The position numbers and the translations under genes were made by a program. DNA of 64,000 nt from Clostridia bacterium UC5.1-1D10 (GTDB lineage: Bacteria; Bacillota; Clostridia; Lachnospirales; Anaerotignaceae), in the NCBI GenBank assembly GCA_001304995.1, contig BBZU01000006.1, positions 1 through 64,000 of the forward strand, in the 5' to 3' direction. Numbering within the stretch: the stretch's first letter is position 1; the number at the start of each line of letters is the position of its first letter. The notes beneath the pieces were generated by a model that was given only the letters and a program-made list of their open reading frames with translations, was not told where the DNA came from and did not search any database. Of the stretch, positions 56,382-64,000 are shown in pieces.

Positions 56382-57278
56382 ATGTTAGAGAATAAAAGAA
56401 CACGGGCCCATCTGCTGCTGCTTCTGACAGCCATCATTTGGGGGAGCGCCTTCGTTTTTCAGAAATTTGCCACAGAGGAACTTTCTGGCTGGTTTATCAC
56501 AGCGGCAAGATTTACCATTGCGGCAGTGGTGCTTTGGGTCATTACCTACAAAAAATGGGGCAGACTGGATAAGGGGTATTTGCTTGGCGGTATCATCACA
56601 GGCTTAACAATGGGGACAGCTACGGCTGTACAGACCGTTGCCTTGACTATGGGTACCACACCGGGAAAAAGTGCCTTTTTGACGGCAGTTTACTGCGTGA
56701 TTGTACCATTTTTCTATTGGTTCGTTTCCAAGGAACGTCCCCAGCGCAATCATGTCATTGCGGCAGTCATTTGTCTGGCGGGGATCGGCCTGATTTCCCT
56801 CAATGGGGATATGTCCATGCTGCCGGGGGATGTGGTGACACTGGTCTGCGGCGTCATTTACGCTTGTGACTTGACAGCAGTGGCGTGGTTTTCCAAGGGA
56901 AGAGATCCCATTCTGCTGACCACCATGCAGATTACATTCTCTGCGGTGATTGGCTGGATTGGTACGATCCTGACAAACGGCATGCCGGAGGCAGTTTCCA
57001 TGGGCGCCATGGGAAATGTCATGTATCTGGCACTGCTTTCCACAGCCCTTTGCCTGTTCCTTCAGGCTTATGGCTTGAAGCATACAGACGCGGCAGTGGG
57101 TACCATCTTGTTGAGCCTGGAATCCGTTTTCGGGGTTATTTTCTCTGTACTGCTGTACCATGAAGAAGTAACACCCAGAATGGCAGTGGGCTTTGCGGTG
57201 GTGTTTGTAGCGGTGCTGATGTCACAGTTCCGTTATGAACCAAAGAAAAAGACGGAAAAATCAGCTCAAACCAGCTGA
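56382..57278 (+). CDS. DMT/EamA-family transporter
   Basis: The 298-residue protein has ten membrane segments in two EamA repeats, with LLLLTAIIWGSAFVFQKFAT at the start of the first and VSMGAMGNVMYLALLSTALC in the second. Members export amino acids or metabolites, and the substrate is not predictable. GAGGTAAC precedes the ATG. It lies 37 bases after ribF with no clear terminator between, so it may be read from the same transcript. The tail is basic (KKKTEKSAQ). Confidence 0.85.
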   Translation: MLENKRTRAHLLLLLTAIIWGSAFVFQKFATEELSGWFITAARFTIAAVVLWVITYKKWGRLDKGYLLGGIITGLTMGTATAVQTVALTMGTTPGKSAFLTAVYCVIVPFFYWFVSKERPQRNHVIAAVICLAGIGLISLNGDMSMLPGDVVTLVCGVIYACDLTAVAWFSKGRDPILLTTMQITFSAVIGWIGTILTNGMPEAVSMGAMGNVMYLALLSTALCLFLQAYGLKHTDAAVGTILLSLESVFGVIFSVLLYHEEVTPRMAVGFAVVFVAVLMSQFRYEPKKKTEKSAQTS

Positions 57279-57317
57279 AAAAAACGAAAAAAATCGCAAG
57301 AAATCAAGCCTTTGCTC

Positions 57318-57346
57318 TTGCAAAGGGCCATATAGTATGATAAAAT
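57318..57346 (+). promoter_or_regulatory. Promoter for rpsO
   Basis: TTGCAA (57318-57323) and TAAAAT (57341-57346) are 17 bases apart, about 100 bases before the rpsO start. Confidence 0.75.
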
Positions 57347-57420
57347 GAGAACGCTGTAAAACCAGGACTCAGTGACAGGACGCTCCGACCTTCACTTAGT
57401 TCTCGGGGTTGCAAGAAAAA
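57347..57420 (+). promoter_or_regulatory. Candidate S15-binding rpsO leader
   Basis: The untranslated leader folds with GAGAAC (57347-57352) pairing to GTTCTC (57399-57404). Between them lies a region with CAGGAC, AGTGACAGGACG and CCGACC that can form a further stem-loop. S15 autoregulates through diverse leader RNAs in Firmicutes. The assignment is by position and foldback. Confidence 0.5.
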
Positions 57421-57444
57421 ATATTTTTAAGGAGGCCAAAAATC

Positions 57445-57708
57445 ATGGCAACAATCAACAAACAGGAAATTATCGCAAAATACGGCAGAACACCTAACGA
57501 CACAGGTTCTCCCGAAGTACAGATCGCTCTGCTGACAGCAAGAATCACTCTGCTGACAGACCACCTGAAAAGCCACAAGAAAGATCACCACTCCAGACGT
57601 GGTCTGCTGAAAATGGTTGGTCAGAGAAGAGGTCTGCTGAACTACCTGAAAGAACTGGATATCGAAAGATATCGTACAATCATTGCAGAACTGGGTCTGA
57701 GAAAGTAA
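57445..57708 (+). CDS. rpsO: 30S ribosomal protein S15
   Basis: The 87-residue protein has the S15 signature [20 protein letters not shown], then [20 protein letters not shown] and [15 protein letters not shown]. It binds the central domain of 16S rRNA. AAGGAGG precedes the ATG at 57445. It is followed by a terminator and then pnp, a conserved order. Confidence 0.98.
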   Translation: MATINKQEIIAKYGRTPNDTGSPEVQIALLTARITLLTDHLKSHKKDHHSRRGLLKMVGQRRGLLNYLKELDIERYRTIIAELGLRK

Positions 57709-57728
57709 GACACAAACCAAAAGATCAG

Positions 57729-57760
57729 GAAAAGAGAGGACATTTTTCCTCTCTTTTCTT
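57729..57760 (+). terminator. Terminator after rpsO
   Basis: GAAAAGAGAGGA (57729-57740) pairs with TCCTCTCTTTTC (57747-57758), followed by TTCT. The T-run is short, so some read-through to pnp is possible. Confidence 0.7.
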
Positions 57761-57785
57761 CTATCAAACAAAAACAAAGAAGGTT

Positions 57786-57851
57786 GCACTATAGATTTCC
57801 AACTTTGCAAATATGGCCGACCATGTTTTTGAAGTTGAAGATCTATGGTGC
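57786..57851 (+). ncRNA. Long pnp leader hairpin
   Basis: The two 20-base arms at 57786-57805 (GCACTATAGA...) and 57832-57851 (...TCTATGGTGC) pair at about 17 of 20 positions. Inside, ATATGG (57811-57816) and CCATGT (57821-57826) extend the stem. The hairpin ends about 30 bases before the pnp start. In E. coli, RNase III cleaves such a stem and PNPase then represses its own mRNA; the same logic is inferred here. Confidence 0.6.
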
Positions 57852-57883
57852 AGGAGAAAAACAGACAGAAAAGGAGAATGAAC

Positions 57884-60040
57884 ATGTTTAGAACCTATTC
57901 CATGGAACTGGCAGGCAGAACACTGACTGCTGAAATCGGCAGAGTAGCGGAACAGGCCAACGGCGCAGTACTGCTGCGTTACGGCGAAACCACTGTACTG
58001 GTTACCGCAACTGCATCTGAAAAGCCCAGAGACGGTATCGACTTCTTCCCTCTGAGCATTGATTACGAAGAAAGACTGTATTCCGTAGGTAAAATCCCTG
58101 GCGGTTTCATCAAAAGAGAAGGCAGACCTTCCGAAAAAGCAATCCTGACAGCAAGATGTATCGATAGACCTCTGCGTCCTCTGTTCCCTAAGGATTACAG
58201 AAACGACGTAGCTATCGTTGCAACAGTAATGTCCGTAGATCAGGACTGCTCTCCTGAAGTTGTAGCGATGATCGGCGCATCTCTGGCGCTGAACATTTCC
58301 GATATTCCTTTCACAGATCCCGTTTCTTCCGTAAGCATCGGTTATGTGGATGGCGAACTGGTGGTAAACCCCACAGCAGAACAGAGAGAAAAAACAAGAC
58401 TGACACTGACAGTATCTTCCAAAGAAGATAAAGTTATGATGATCGAAGCAGGCGCAGACGAAATCCCTGACGCACTGATGATGGAAGCCATCCATCTGGC
58501 ATTCGACACCAACCTGGAAGTAGTGAAATTCATTCAGGAAATCACAGCAAAAGAAGGTAAGGAAAAAGCTCCTTACACAGAACATGTGATTCCCGAAGAT
58601 GCTTACAAACTGGTAACAGAATATATCACAGACGCAAGAATGGAAGAAGCTGTTTTTGCAGAACTGAAACAGGACCGTGACGCAAAGATCAAAGTCATCA
58701 CAGAAGAAGTTCTGGAACAGCTGACAGAAGCTCTGACAGAAATTTCCGAAGAAGATACAGACATTGCGGCTCTGGTAGACGAAATCATCTACAAATTCGA
58801 AAAAATGACTGTTAGAAGAATGATTCTGAGAGAACACAAACGTCCCGACGGCCGTGGTATCGAAGAAATCAGACCTCTGAGCGCAGAAGTAGACGTACTG
58901 CCTCGCGTTCATGGTTCCGCTCTGTTCTCCAGAGGACAGACACAGGCTCTGACAGTAACCACACTGGGCGCTATCAGCGAAGGTCAGCGTCTGGATGGTC
59001 TGGATGCAAACGAAACAGGCAAACGCTACATTCACCACTATAACTTCCCCGGTTTCTCCGTAGGTGAAGCAAAAACTTCCAGAGGCCCCGGCAGACGTGA
59101 AATCGGCCACGGCGCACTGGGTGAAAGAGCACTGTTGCCCGTTATCCCCAGCGAAGAAGAATTCCCTTATGCAATCCGTCTGGTTTCCGATATCCTGAGC
59201 TCCAACGGTTCCACATCTCAGGCTTCCATCTGCGGTTCCACACTGTCCCTGATGGCAGCAGGCGTACCTATCAAACGTCCCGTTGCTGGTATTTCCGTTG
59301 GTCTGGTAACAGGCGACACAGATGATGACTTTATCGAAATCACAGACATCCAGGGTGTAGAAGACTTCTTCGGTGATATGGACTTTAAAGTAGCTGGTAC
59401 TTCCGAAGGTATCACAGCCATCCAGATGGATATGAAGATCAAAGGTCTGACATTCGAAATGATCGAACAGGCTTTTGCACAGACAGGCAGAGCAAGAGAA
59501 TATATCCTCAACGAAGTTATGCTGAAAGCTATTGCAGAACCCAGAAAAGAACTGTCCAAATATGCACCTAAGATCGCAACTATGCAGATCGACGTGGATA
59601 AGATTGCGGAAGTTATCGGTACAAGAGGCAAAGTTATCAAAAAGATTATCGAAGAAACAAATTGTGAAATCGATACAGAAGATGATGGCAAGATCTTCAT
59701 CAAAGGTACAGATCCCGCAGACATGCAGCGTGCTATGGATATGATCAACGCCATTGTCAGCGATCCCGAACCCGGTAAGATCTACAAAGGCACCATCACA
59801 AGACTGATGACATTTGGCGCTTTCGTAGAAATCGCACCTGGCAAAGAAGGTCTGGTTCACATCTCCAAGATGGCAAACAAGAGAGTTGCAAAAGTAGAAG
59901 ACGTTGTAGCACCTGGCGATGAAGTTATGGTAAAACTGACAGAAATCGACAAACAGGGCAGACTGAACTTCTCCATGAAAGACGCTCTGGTACAGGACGA
60001 AACTCCTGATTCTGAAAAAAGCGTTCTGGAAAGATATTAA
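57884..60040 (+). CDS. pnp: Polyribonucleotide nucleotidyltransferase
   Basis: PNPase degrades RNA 3' to 5' with phosphate. The 718-residue protein has two RNase PH domains (YGETTVLVTATASEKPRDGI; VTTLGAISEGQRLDG with the FPGFSVGEAKTSRGPGRREI segment), an intervening helical domain, a KH domain (VIGTRGKVIKKIIEETNCEI) and an S1 domain (GTITRLMTFGAFVEIAPGKE). I chose ATG 57884, 8 bases after AAGGAG; ATG 57878 is too close. The frame is intact over 2.1 kb. Confidence 0.97.
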   Translation: MFRTYSMELAGRTLTAEIGRVAEQANGAVLLRYGETTVLVTATASEKPRDGIDFFPLSIDYEERLYSVGKIPGGFIKREGRPSEKAILTARCIDRPLRPLFPKDYRNDVAIVATVMSVDQDCSPEVVAMIGASLALNISDIPFTDPVSSVSIGYVDGELVVNPTAEQREKTRLTLTVSSKEDKVMMIEAGADEIPDALMMEAIHLAFDTNLEVVKFIQEITAKEGKEKAPYTEHVIPEDAYKLVTEYITDARMEEAVFAELKQDRDAKIKVITEEVLEQLTEALTEISEEDTDIAALVDEIIYKFEKMTVRRMILREHKRPDGRGIEEIRPLSAEVDVLPRVHGSALFSRGQTQALTVTTLGAISEGQRLDGLDANETGKRYIHHYNFPGFSVGEAKTSRGPGRREIGHGALGERALLPVIPSEEEFPYAIRLVSDILSSNGSTSQASICGSTLSLMAAGVPIKRPVAGISVGLVTGDTDDDFIEITDIQGVEDFFGDMDFKVAGTSEGITAIQMDMKIKGLTFEMIEQAFAQTGRAREYILNEVMLKAIAEPRKELSKYAPKIATMQIDVDKIAEVIGTRGKVIKKIIEETNCEIDTEDDGKIFIKGTDPADMQRAMDMINAIVSDPEPGKIYKGTITRLMTFGAFVEIAPGKEGLVHISKMANKRVAKVEDVVAPGDEVMVKLTEIDKQGRLNFSMKDALVQDETPDSEKSVLERY

Positions 60041-60060
60041 TTTGCAATAACATAAAAATA

Positions 60061-60102
60061 AAAATGGATAAAGCAGAGAATCTCTGTTTTATCCATTTTT
60101 TT
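60061..60102 (+). terminator. Terminator after pnp
   Basis: AAAATGGATAAAGCAGAGA pairs with TCTCTGTTTTATCCATTTT with a minor mismatch, followed by a T-run. Confidence 0.85.
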
Positions 60103-60125
60103 GAAAAGATTCGTATGTTGCGGGA

Positions 60126-60572
60126 TCAAATGAAGTCGGGAGCATCTGGATGTTCGATCAAATAGATGTCATGAAGATTGCCATTGAGTGTAGGCGAATC
60201 CAGCATTTTTTCAAACAGATATGTTTCACCGGAAATGACCAGAGAAAATGTACCGTTTTTTATGGTGATTTCCTGTTGCCCTAATGTTTCGCTTTCCAGA
60301 AGATAATGTCCATAGGTTTTCAGTGTGTAGGTGCCGGATTCATATATCCCTCTGTCCATGTCATAATCGCCGGTATCCGTATCTCGGAAGACAGATTCGT
60401 TTTCGTAGAGGTAGAATACTCCGCTTTCTTCTCTTGCCGCAAAATAATATTCTCCTTTTTCTGTATGGCAGGAATAAGTGCCAGTAATCAGAGGCTCAGG
60501 TGTTTTGTATAGATGATAGATTCCATAGACAAAAAGCACCGCAATGACTGCCAATAAAATTTTTTTAATCAT
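60126..60572 (-). CDS. Membrane-anchored small protein, unknown function
   Basis: The product of about 148 residues starts with a basic residue pair and a hydrophobic segment (MIKKILLAVIAVLFVYGIYHLY) that acts as a signal anchor. The rest is a polar, beta-rich domain with repeated TGTYSCHTEKGEYYF and ESGTYTLKTYGHYLL type strands. No family is recognised. Three ATG codons lie in a row (60578, 60575, 60572) after GGGGGG; the last has the best spacing. It is a single minus-strand gene between pnp and the M16 peptidase. Confidence 0.6.
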   Translation of the reverse strand: MIKKILLAVIAVLFVYGIYHLYKTPEPLITGTYSCHTEKGEYYFAAREESGVFYLYENESVFRDTDTGDYDMDRGIYESGTYTLKTYGHYLLESETLGQQEITIKNGTFSLVISGETYLFEKMLDSPTLNGNLHDIYLIEHPDAPDFI

Positions 60573-60821
60573 CATCATCCCCCCATTTGTAAGATGTTCT
60601 ATGCCGCAGTTGTATAGTTTCATGGTAGCAGATTTAGAATCAGACAACAATGTCCATCATTACGAAAAAACAGAGGGTTTGTGGGAACAATAGACGAATT
60701 CGCAGAAAAAATTGCCAAGAAGATTGCACAGGAAAGCCGATTTTGCTATGCTATAAAGATAGAAACATGTATGGTATTCTGAAAATGGAATACCCTAATG
60801 AGAAAAACAGGCAGGAGAAGA

Positions 60822-62090
60822 ATGATGCTGACCATAGAAAAATTGGAAAACGGAATACAAGTGGTGCTGGAGGAAATTGGCTATGTCCGCAGCATTTCCT
60901 TTGGTATCTGGGTAAAAAACGGAACGAGAAACGAGCGCCCCGAGGAAAACGGCATTTCCCATTATATTGAACATATGATGTTCAAGGGAACGGAAAACCG
61001 CTCTGCAAGGCAGATTGCAGAGGAAATGGACGCACTTGGCGGACAGATCAACGCTTATACCACAAAAGAATATACTTGTTATCATACCCGTGTGCTGGAC
61101 AAGCATGTGAAACAGGCCATGGAAGTTATGAGCGATATGCTCCTTCATCCGGCTTTTTCGCAGGAAGAAGTGGATAAGGAACGAAACGTCATTACAGAAG
61201 AAATCTATATGTATGATGATGCGCCTGAGGAACTGGTTCACGACTGTTTGCAGGACAGCATTTGGAGAGAAAGCAGTTTAGGCATGCCCATACTGGGAAC
61301 AGAAGAAACCATTGCCAATCTGGATGCGGCAAAAATCCGCGCTTATTATGAAAAGAATTATCATACAGAAAATATGGTGCTTTCTGTGGCAGGAAACTTC
61401 AAACGGGAAGAAATGCTGGTACTTTTGAACCATTACTTTGGCAGATGGCAGGCAAAGGCGCCGTATTGTCCTTTGGAAACAAAGGCTTCTTATCACCAGT
61501 CATGGATTCAGAAGAAAAAAGATGTGGAACAGCTCCATACTTGTATCGCCTTTGAAGGGCTGGAACGGGAACATCCCCTGAAATACGCCATGGCAATTTT
61601 CAATACAGTTTTTGGCGGCGGCATGAGTTCCCGTCTATTCCAGAAAATCCGTGAGGAACAGGGATTGACTTATTCCATTTACAGCTATACCACTGCTTTT
61701 GCGGATACGGGACTTTTTTTCCATTTACGCCAGCATGAACCCCTCTCAGGCAGAGGCGGTATATAAAGGCATTGCGGCAGAAATTGCGGCAGTACGGAAA
61801 GAAGGTATTTCCGAAAAAATACTGAATGTGACAAAAGAACAGATGATCAGCAATTTCATCATCGGTTCTGAAAGCACATTGAACCGTATGACAGCGGCAG
61901 GTTCCGCCATGCTTTTGCGGGGCAAAGTGCAGGAAATGGAAGAAGTCATTGAAAAATAGAAGCGGTGACGCAGAAAGATTTGGCAGATGTTGCGGAACTG
62001 GTTTTTGCAAAGCCCCAAATGAGCTATTCCGCTGTGGGAAATCTCAAAGGGGTAGATTTTGCCAATACAGTTGAAAAACTTTTTTCATAA
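60822..62090 (+). CDS. M16 family zinc peptidase, two frameshifts
   Basis: The inverted zinc motif HYIEHMMFKG (HXXEH) with the downstream glutamate in ERNVITEEIYMYDDAPEEL marks an M16 (pitrilysin/processing peptidase-like) enzyme. The second half includes FNTVFGGGMSSRLFQKIREE, the M16 substrate-binding segment. The T7 run at 61714-61720 has one base too many and the A5 run at 61952-61956 is one short. Corrected, the protein is about 422 residues ending FANTVEKLFS, the length of bacterial single-domain M16B proteins. AGGAG precedes ATG 60822/60825. The natural substrate is unknown. Confidence 0.85.
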
Positions 62091-62159
62091 AATTGAAAAG
62101 ACAAGGGATACTATGGATACAGATATATCTGTTGATCATACCATTAGGAGGTCAAAAGC

Positions 62160-62393
62160 ATGAAAACAGGGAATTATATTGCTTTGACACTTGTCATCAT
62201 CGGTGCGCTGAACTGGGGCCTCATCGGATTTTTCGGATTCGATTTGGTAACGACTATTTTCGGCGGTTCCATGTTCTGGCTGGCGCGTGTGATCTTCGCG
62301 CTGGTAGGTCTGGCAGGGCTTTGGTCTCTGCGGCTTTACAGCGCAGTGGCGCAGGAACGGGAAATGGTACCGACGACCCATGGACAGCACTAA
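62160..62393 (+). CDS. DUF378 membrane protein
   Basis: The 77-residue protein has two membrane segments and the DUF378 pattern LVIIGALNWGLIGFFGFDLV followed by a second hydrophobic stretch (RVIFALVGLAGLWSLRLYSA). No function is established for the family. AGGAGG precedes the ATG. It lies 69 bases after the M16 gene and 50 before dapF. Confidence 0.8.
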   Translation: MKTGNYIALTLVIIGALNWGLIGFFGFDLVTTIFGGSMFWLARVIFALVGLAGLWSLRLYSAVAQEREMVPTTHGQH

Positions 62394-62443
62394 GAACACA
62401 GGCGGTATTTTCTACCGCCATTACATAACAAGGAGGATACAGC

Positions 62444-63277
62444 ATGCGTTTTACAAAAATGGAAGGCTGCGGCAACGATTATATTTATATCAACGGTTTT
62501 GAGGAAGAAGTGAAATATCCCGATATGCTGGCGGTGGCTATGAGCGAGCGTCATTTCGGTGTAGGTGCCGACGGGCTGGTATTGATTCTGCCTTCTGAAG
62601 TGGCGGACTTCCGTATGCGGATGTTCAATATGGACGGTTCCGAAGGGGAAATGTGCGGCAACGCTGTCCGCTGCATCGGCAAATATGTTTATGAACGGGG
62701 AATGACCACAAAGAACGTTATCACACTGGAAACATTGGGCGGCATCAAAACATTGCAGTTACATATTCAGAACGACATCGTCATTGCTGTCACAGCAGAT
62801 ATGGGGGAACCCATTCTGGAAGCAGCACAGATTCCTGTTATCAGCGACAAAATGCCTGTTATCGGGGAAAAATTGCAGATTTTGGACAAGACCTTTGATG
62901 TGACCTGCGTTTCCATGGGAAATCCTCATGGGGTTATTTTTGTAGATGATACAGAACATTTTGAAGTGGAAAAATACGGCAAAGTGGCAGAAGTCCATCC
63001 CATGTTCCCCAAAAAGGCAAATATCGAGTTTGCCCATGTCATTGACCGCACCCACATGAGTATGCGTGTTTGGGAGAGAGGCAGCGGCGAAACAATGGCT
63101 TGCGGTACAGGGGCATCTGCGACACTGGTGGCAGCGGTGCTCAACGGATTGTGTGACAGAAAAGTGCGTATCCAGCTTTTGGGTGGCACTTTGGAAATCG
63201 AATGGAGAGAATCCGACAACCATGTTTATATGACAGGTCCCGCCAGATTCTCTTTTGACGGCGTATGGCTGCGGTAA
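62444..63277 (+). CDS. dapF: Diaminopimelate epimerase
   Basis: DapF interconverts LL- and meso-diaminopimelate for lysine and peptidoglycan. The 277-residue protein has the N-terminal FTKMEGCGNDYIYI and both active-site cysteines, in GEMCGNAVRCIGKYVYE and ETMACGTGASATLVAAVLNG. Length is standard and the frame intact. AAGGAGG precedes the ATG. It is followed after 21 bases by hflX. Confidence 0.96.
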   Translation: MRFTKMEGCGNDYIYINGFEEEVKYPDMLAVAMSERHFGVGADGLVLILPSEVADFRMRMFNMDGSEGEMCGNAVRCIGKYVYERGMTTKNVITLETLGGIKTLQLHIQNDIVIAVTADMGEPILEAAQIPVISDKMPVIGEKLQILDKTFDVTCVSMGNPHGVIFVDDTEHFEVEKYGKVAEVHPMFPKKANIEFAHVIDRTHMSMRVWERGSGETMACGTGASATLVAAVLNGLCDRKVRIQLLGGTLEIEWRESDNHVYMTGPARFSFDGVWLR

Positions 63278-63298
63278 GAAAGCAGAGAGGAGTAAGAC

Positions 63299-64000
63299 AT
63301 GGCAAAAGAATTGCATGAAAATAAAGATACGGAAGAAAGATTGATATTGGTAGGCATTGAGCTGGAGGACAAGGACAGTCCTTCCGCTATGGCAGTGGAA
63401 GCTTGTCTGGATGAGCTGGAAGAACTGGTAAATACAGCAGGGGCAACAGCTGTTGCCCGTACCATCCAGCGGAGAGAAAAGGTACATCCTGCCCATTATC
63501 TGGGAAAAGGCAAAATCGAAGAACTGAAAATGATGATTCATACATACGATGCCACAGGCATTGTCTGCGACGATGAACTTTCTCCGGCACAACTGAAAAA
63601 TCTGGAAAAAATGCTGGAAACGAAGGTTATGGATAGAACCATCGTTATTCTGGATATTTTTGCCGGACGGGCTATTTCTGGCGAAGGTAAAATTCAGGTA
63701 GAATTGGCACAGCTGAAATACCGCATGTCCCGTCTGACTGGTATGGGTGCATCCATGTCCCGTCTGGGTGGCGGTATCGGTACCAGAGGCCCTGGGGAAA
63801 AGAAGCTGGAAACAGACCGCCGTCATATTAAAGAACGGATTGCGGAACTGAATCGGGATTTGAAAGAAATCCAGACTCATCGGGAACTGCTCCGCAGTCA
63901 GCGCAGCAAAAAAGGTACGCCCGTGGTTTCTCTGGTAGGTTATACCAATGCGGGAAAATCTACTACATTGAATGTACTGACACAGGCAGGCGTATTGGCG
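63299..64000 (+). CDS. hflX: GTPase HflX, 5' part (runs off the window)
   Basis: The visible 234 residues hold the HflX N-terminal domain (ERLILVGIELEDKDSPSAMA, YLGKGKIEELKMMI, VQVELAQ-like IQVELAQLKYRMSRLTGMGA, GGIGTRGPGEKKLETDRRHI) and the start of the G domain with Walker A VGYTNAGKSTTLNV. HflX splits stalled ribosomes after stress. AGAGAGGAG precedes the ATG. The C-terminal part lies beyond base 64000. Confidence 0.95.
   Translation, partial: MAKELHENKDTEERLILVGIELEDKDSPSAMAVEACLDELEELVNTAGATAVARTIQRREKVHPAHYLGKGKIEELKMMIHTYDATGIVCDDELSPAQLKNLEKMLETKVMDRTIVILDIFAGRAISGEGKIQVELAQLKYRMSRLTGMGASMSRLGGGIGTRGPGEKKLETDRRHIKERIAELNRDLKEIQTHRELLRSQRSKKGTPVVSLVGYTNAGKSTTLNVLTQAGVLA

Noticed and set aside
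61700-61960. A separate 86-residue gene after the M16 peptidase
   Set aside because: It is the continuation of the same peptidase in another frame, starting right after a T7 run. Joining restores a normal M16B protein.

Overview
The window looks like a chromosomal segment of a low-to-mid-GC Clostridia bacterium, most like the Lachnospiraceae/Anaerotignum group. This is judged from gene order (rplU-prp-rpmA, rimP-nusA-ylxR-ylxQ-infB-rbfA-nrnA-truB-ribF, rpsO-pnp), strong AGGAGG ribosome binding sites, frequent TTG/GTG starts and an L27 with a Prp-cleaved N-terminal extension. No rRNA, tRNA, phage or CRISPR was seen. The taxon is an inference from gene content only.

Layout. 1-2590 is AT-rich accessory DNA with a copy of a nested-hairpin repeat, a broken restriction-endonuclease-like gene and about 0.8 kb without a recognisable gene. 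2591-5746 holds two radical SAM genes and, on the other strand, a DUF4430 lipid-free secreted/anchored protein with an ECF transporter S component. 5858-7359 is a purine permease. 7374-10835 is recX plus a large TPR protein. 10841-13285 is rplU-prp-rpmA and obgE. 13516-18669 is mutS2 with a two-component system interrupted by a small convergent membrane-protein gene. 18840-27913 (minus strand) is a pyrimidine operon pyrC-carB-pyrK-pyrD-pyrF-pyrE-pyrB-pyrI. It is divergent from 28037-40470, a purine operon purE-F-M-N-(IMP cyclohydrolase)-B-(AICAR formyltransferase)-D-L. 40469-47075 holds a leader-peptide-controlled MFS exporter, a sigma/anti-sigma pair, deoC and a polar amino-acid ABC transporter. 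47101-48294 is a PLP decarboxylase on the minus strand. 48414-57278 is the nusA-infB operon plus a DMT exporter. 57318-64000 is rpsO, pnp, a small anchored protein, an M16 peptidase, a DUF378 protein, dapF and the 5' part of hflX.

How they work together. The two divergent nucleotide operons supply UMP and IMP de novo, with the purine permease and deoC giving salvage. The pur operon leader reads as a ZTP (pfl) riboswitch with a terminator; its two conserved halves are separated by roughly 170 nt, which is unusual. The pathway uses a separate IMP cyclohydrolase and a stand-alone AICAR formyltransferase instead of bifunctional PurH; purC, purK and carA are not in the window. The translation genes carry several candidate RNA control elements (rplU leader, rpsO leader, rimP hairpin, long pnp hairpin).

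A caution for all users: I count 19 single-base frame breaks in 14 genes, almost all in runs of A or T, including genes expected to be needed for growth (nusA) or intact in a working operon (pyrB, pyrF, pyrC, purH, purL). This pattern fits homopolymer sequencing or assembly errors better than gene decay, so these genes are annotated as full-length with the break position given.
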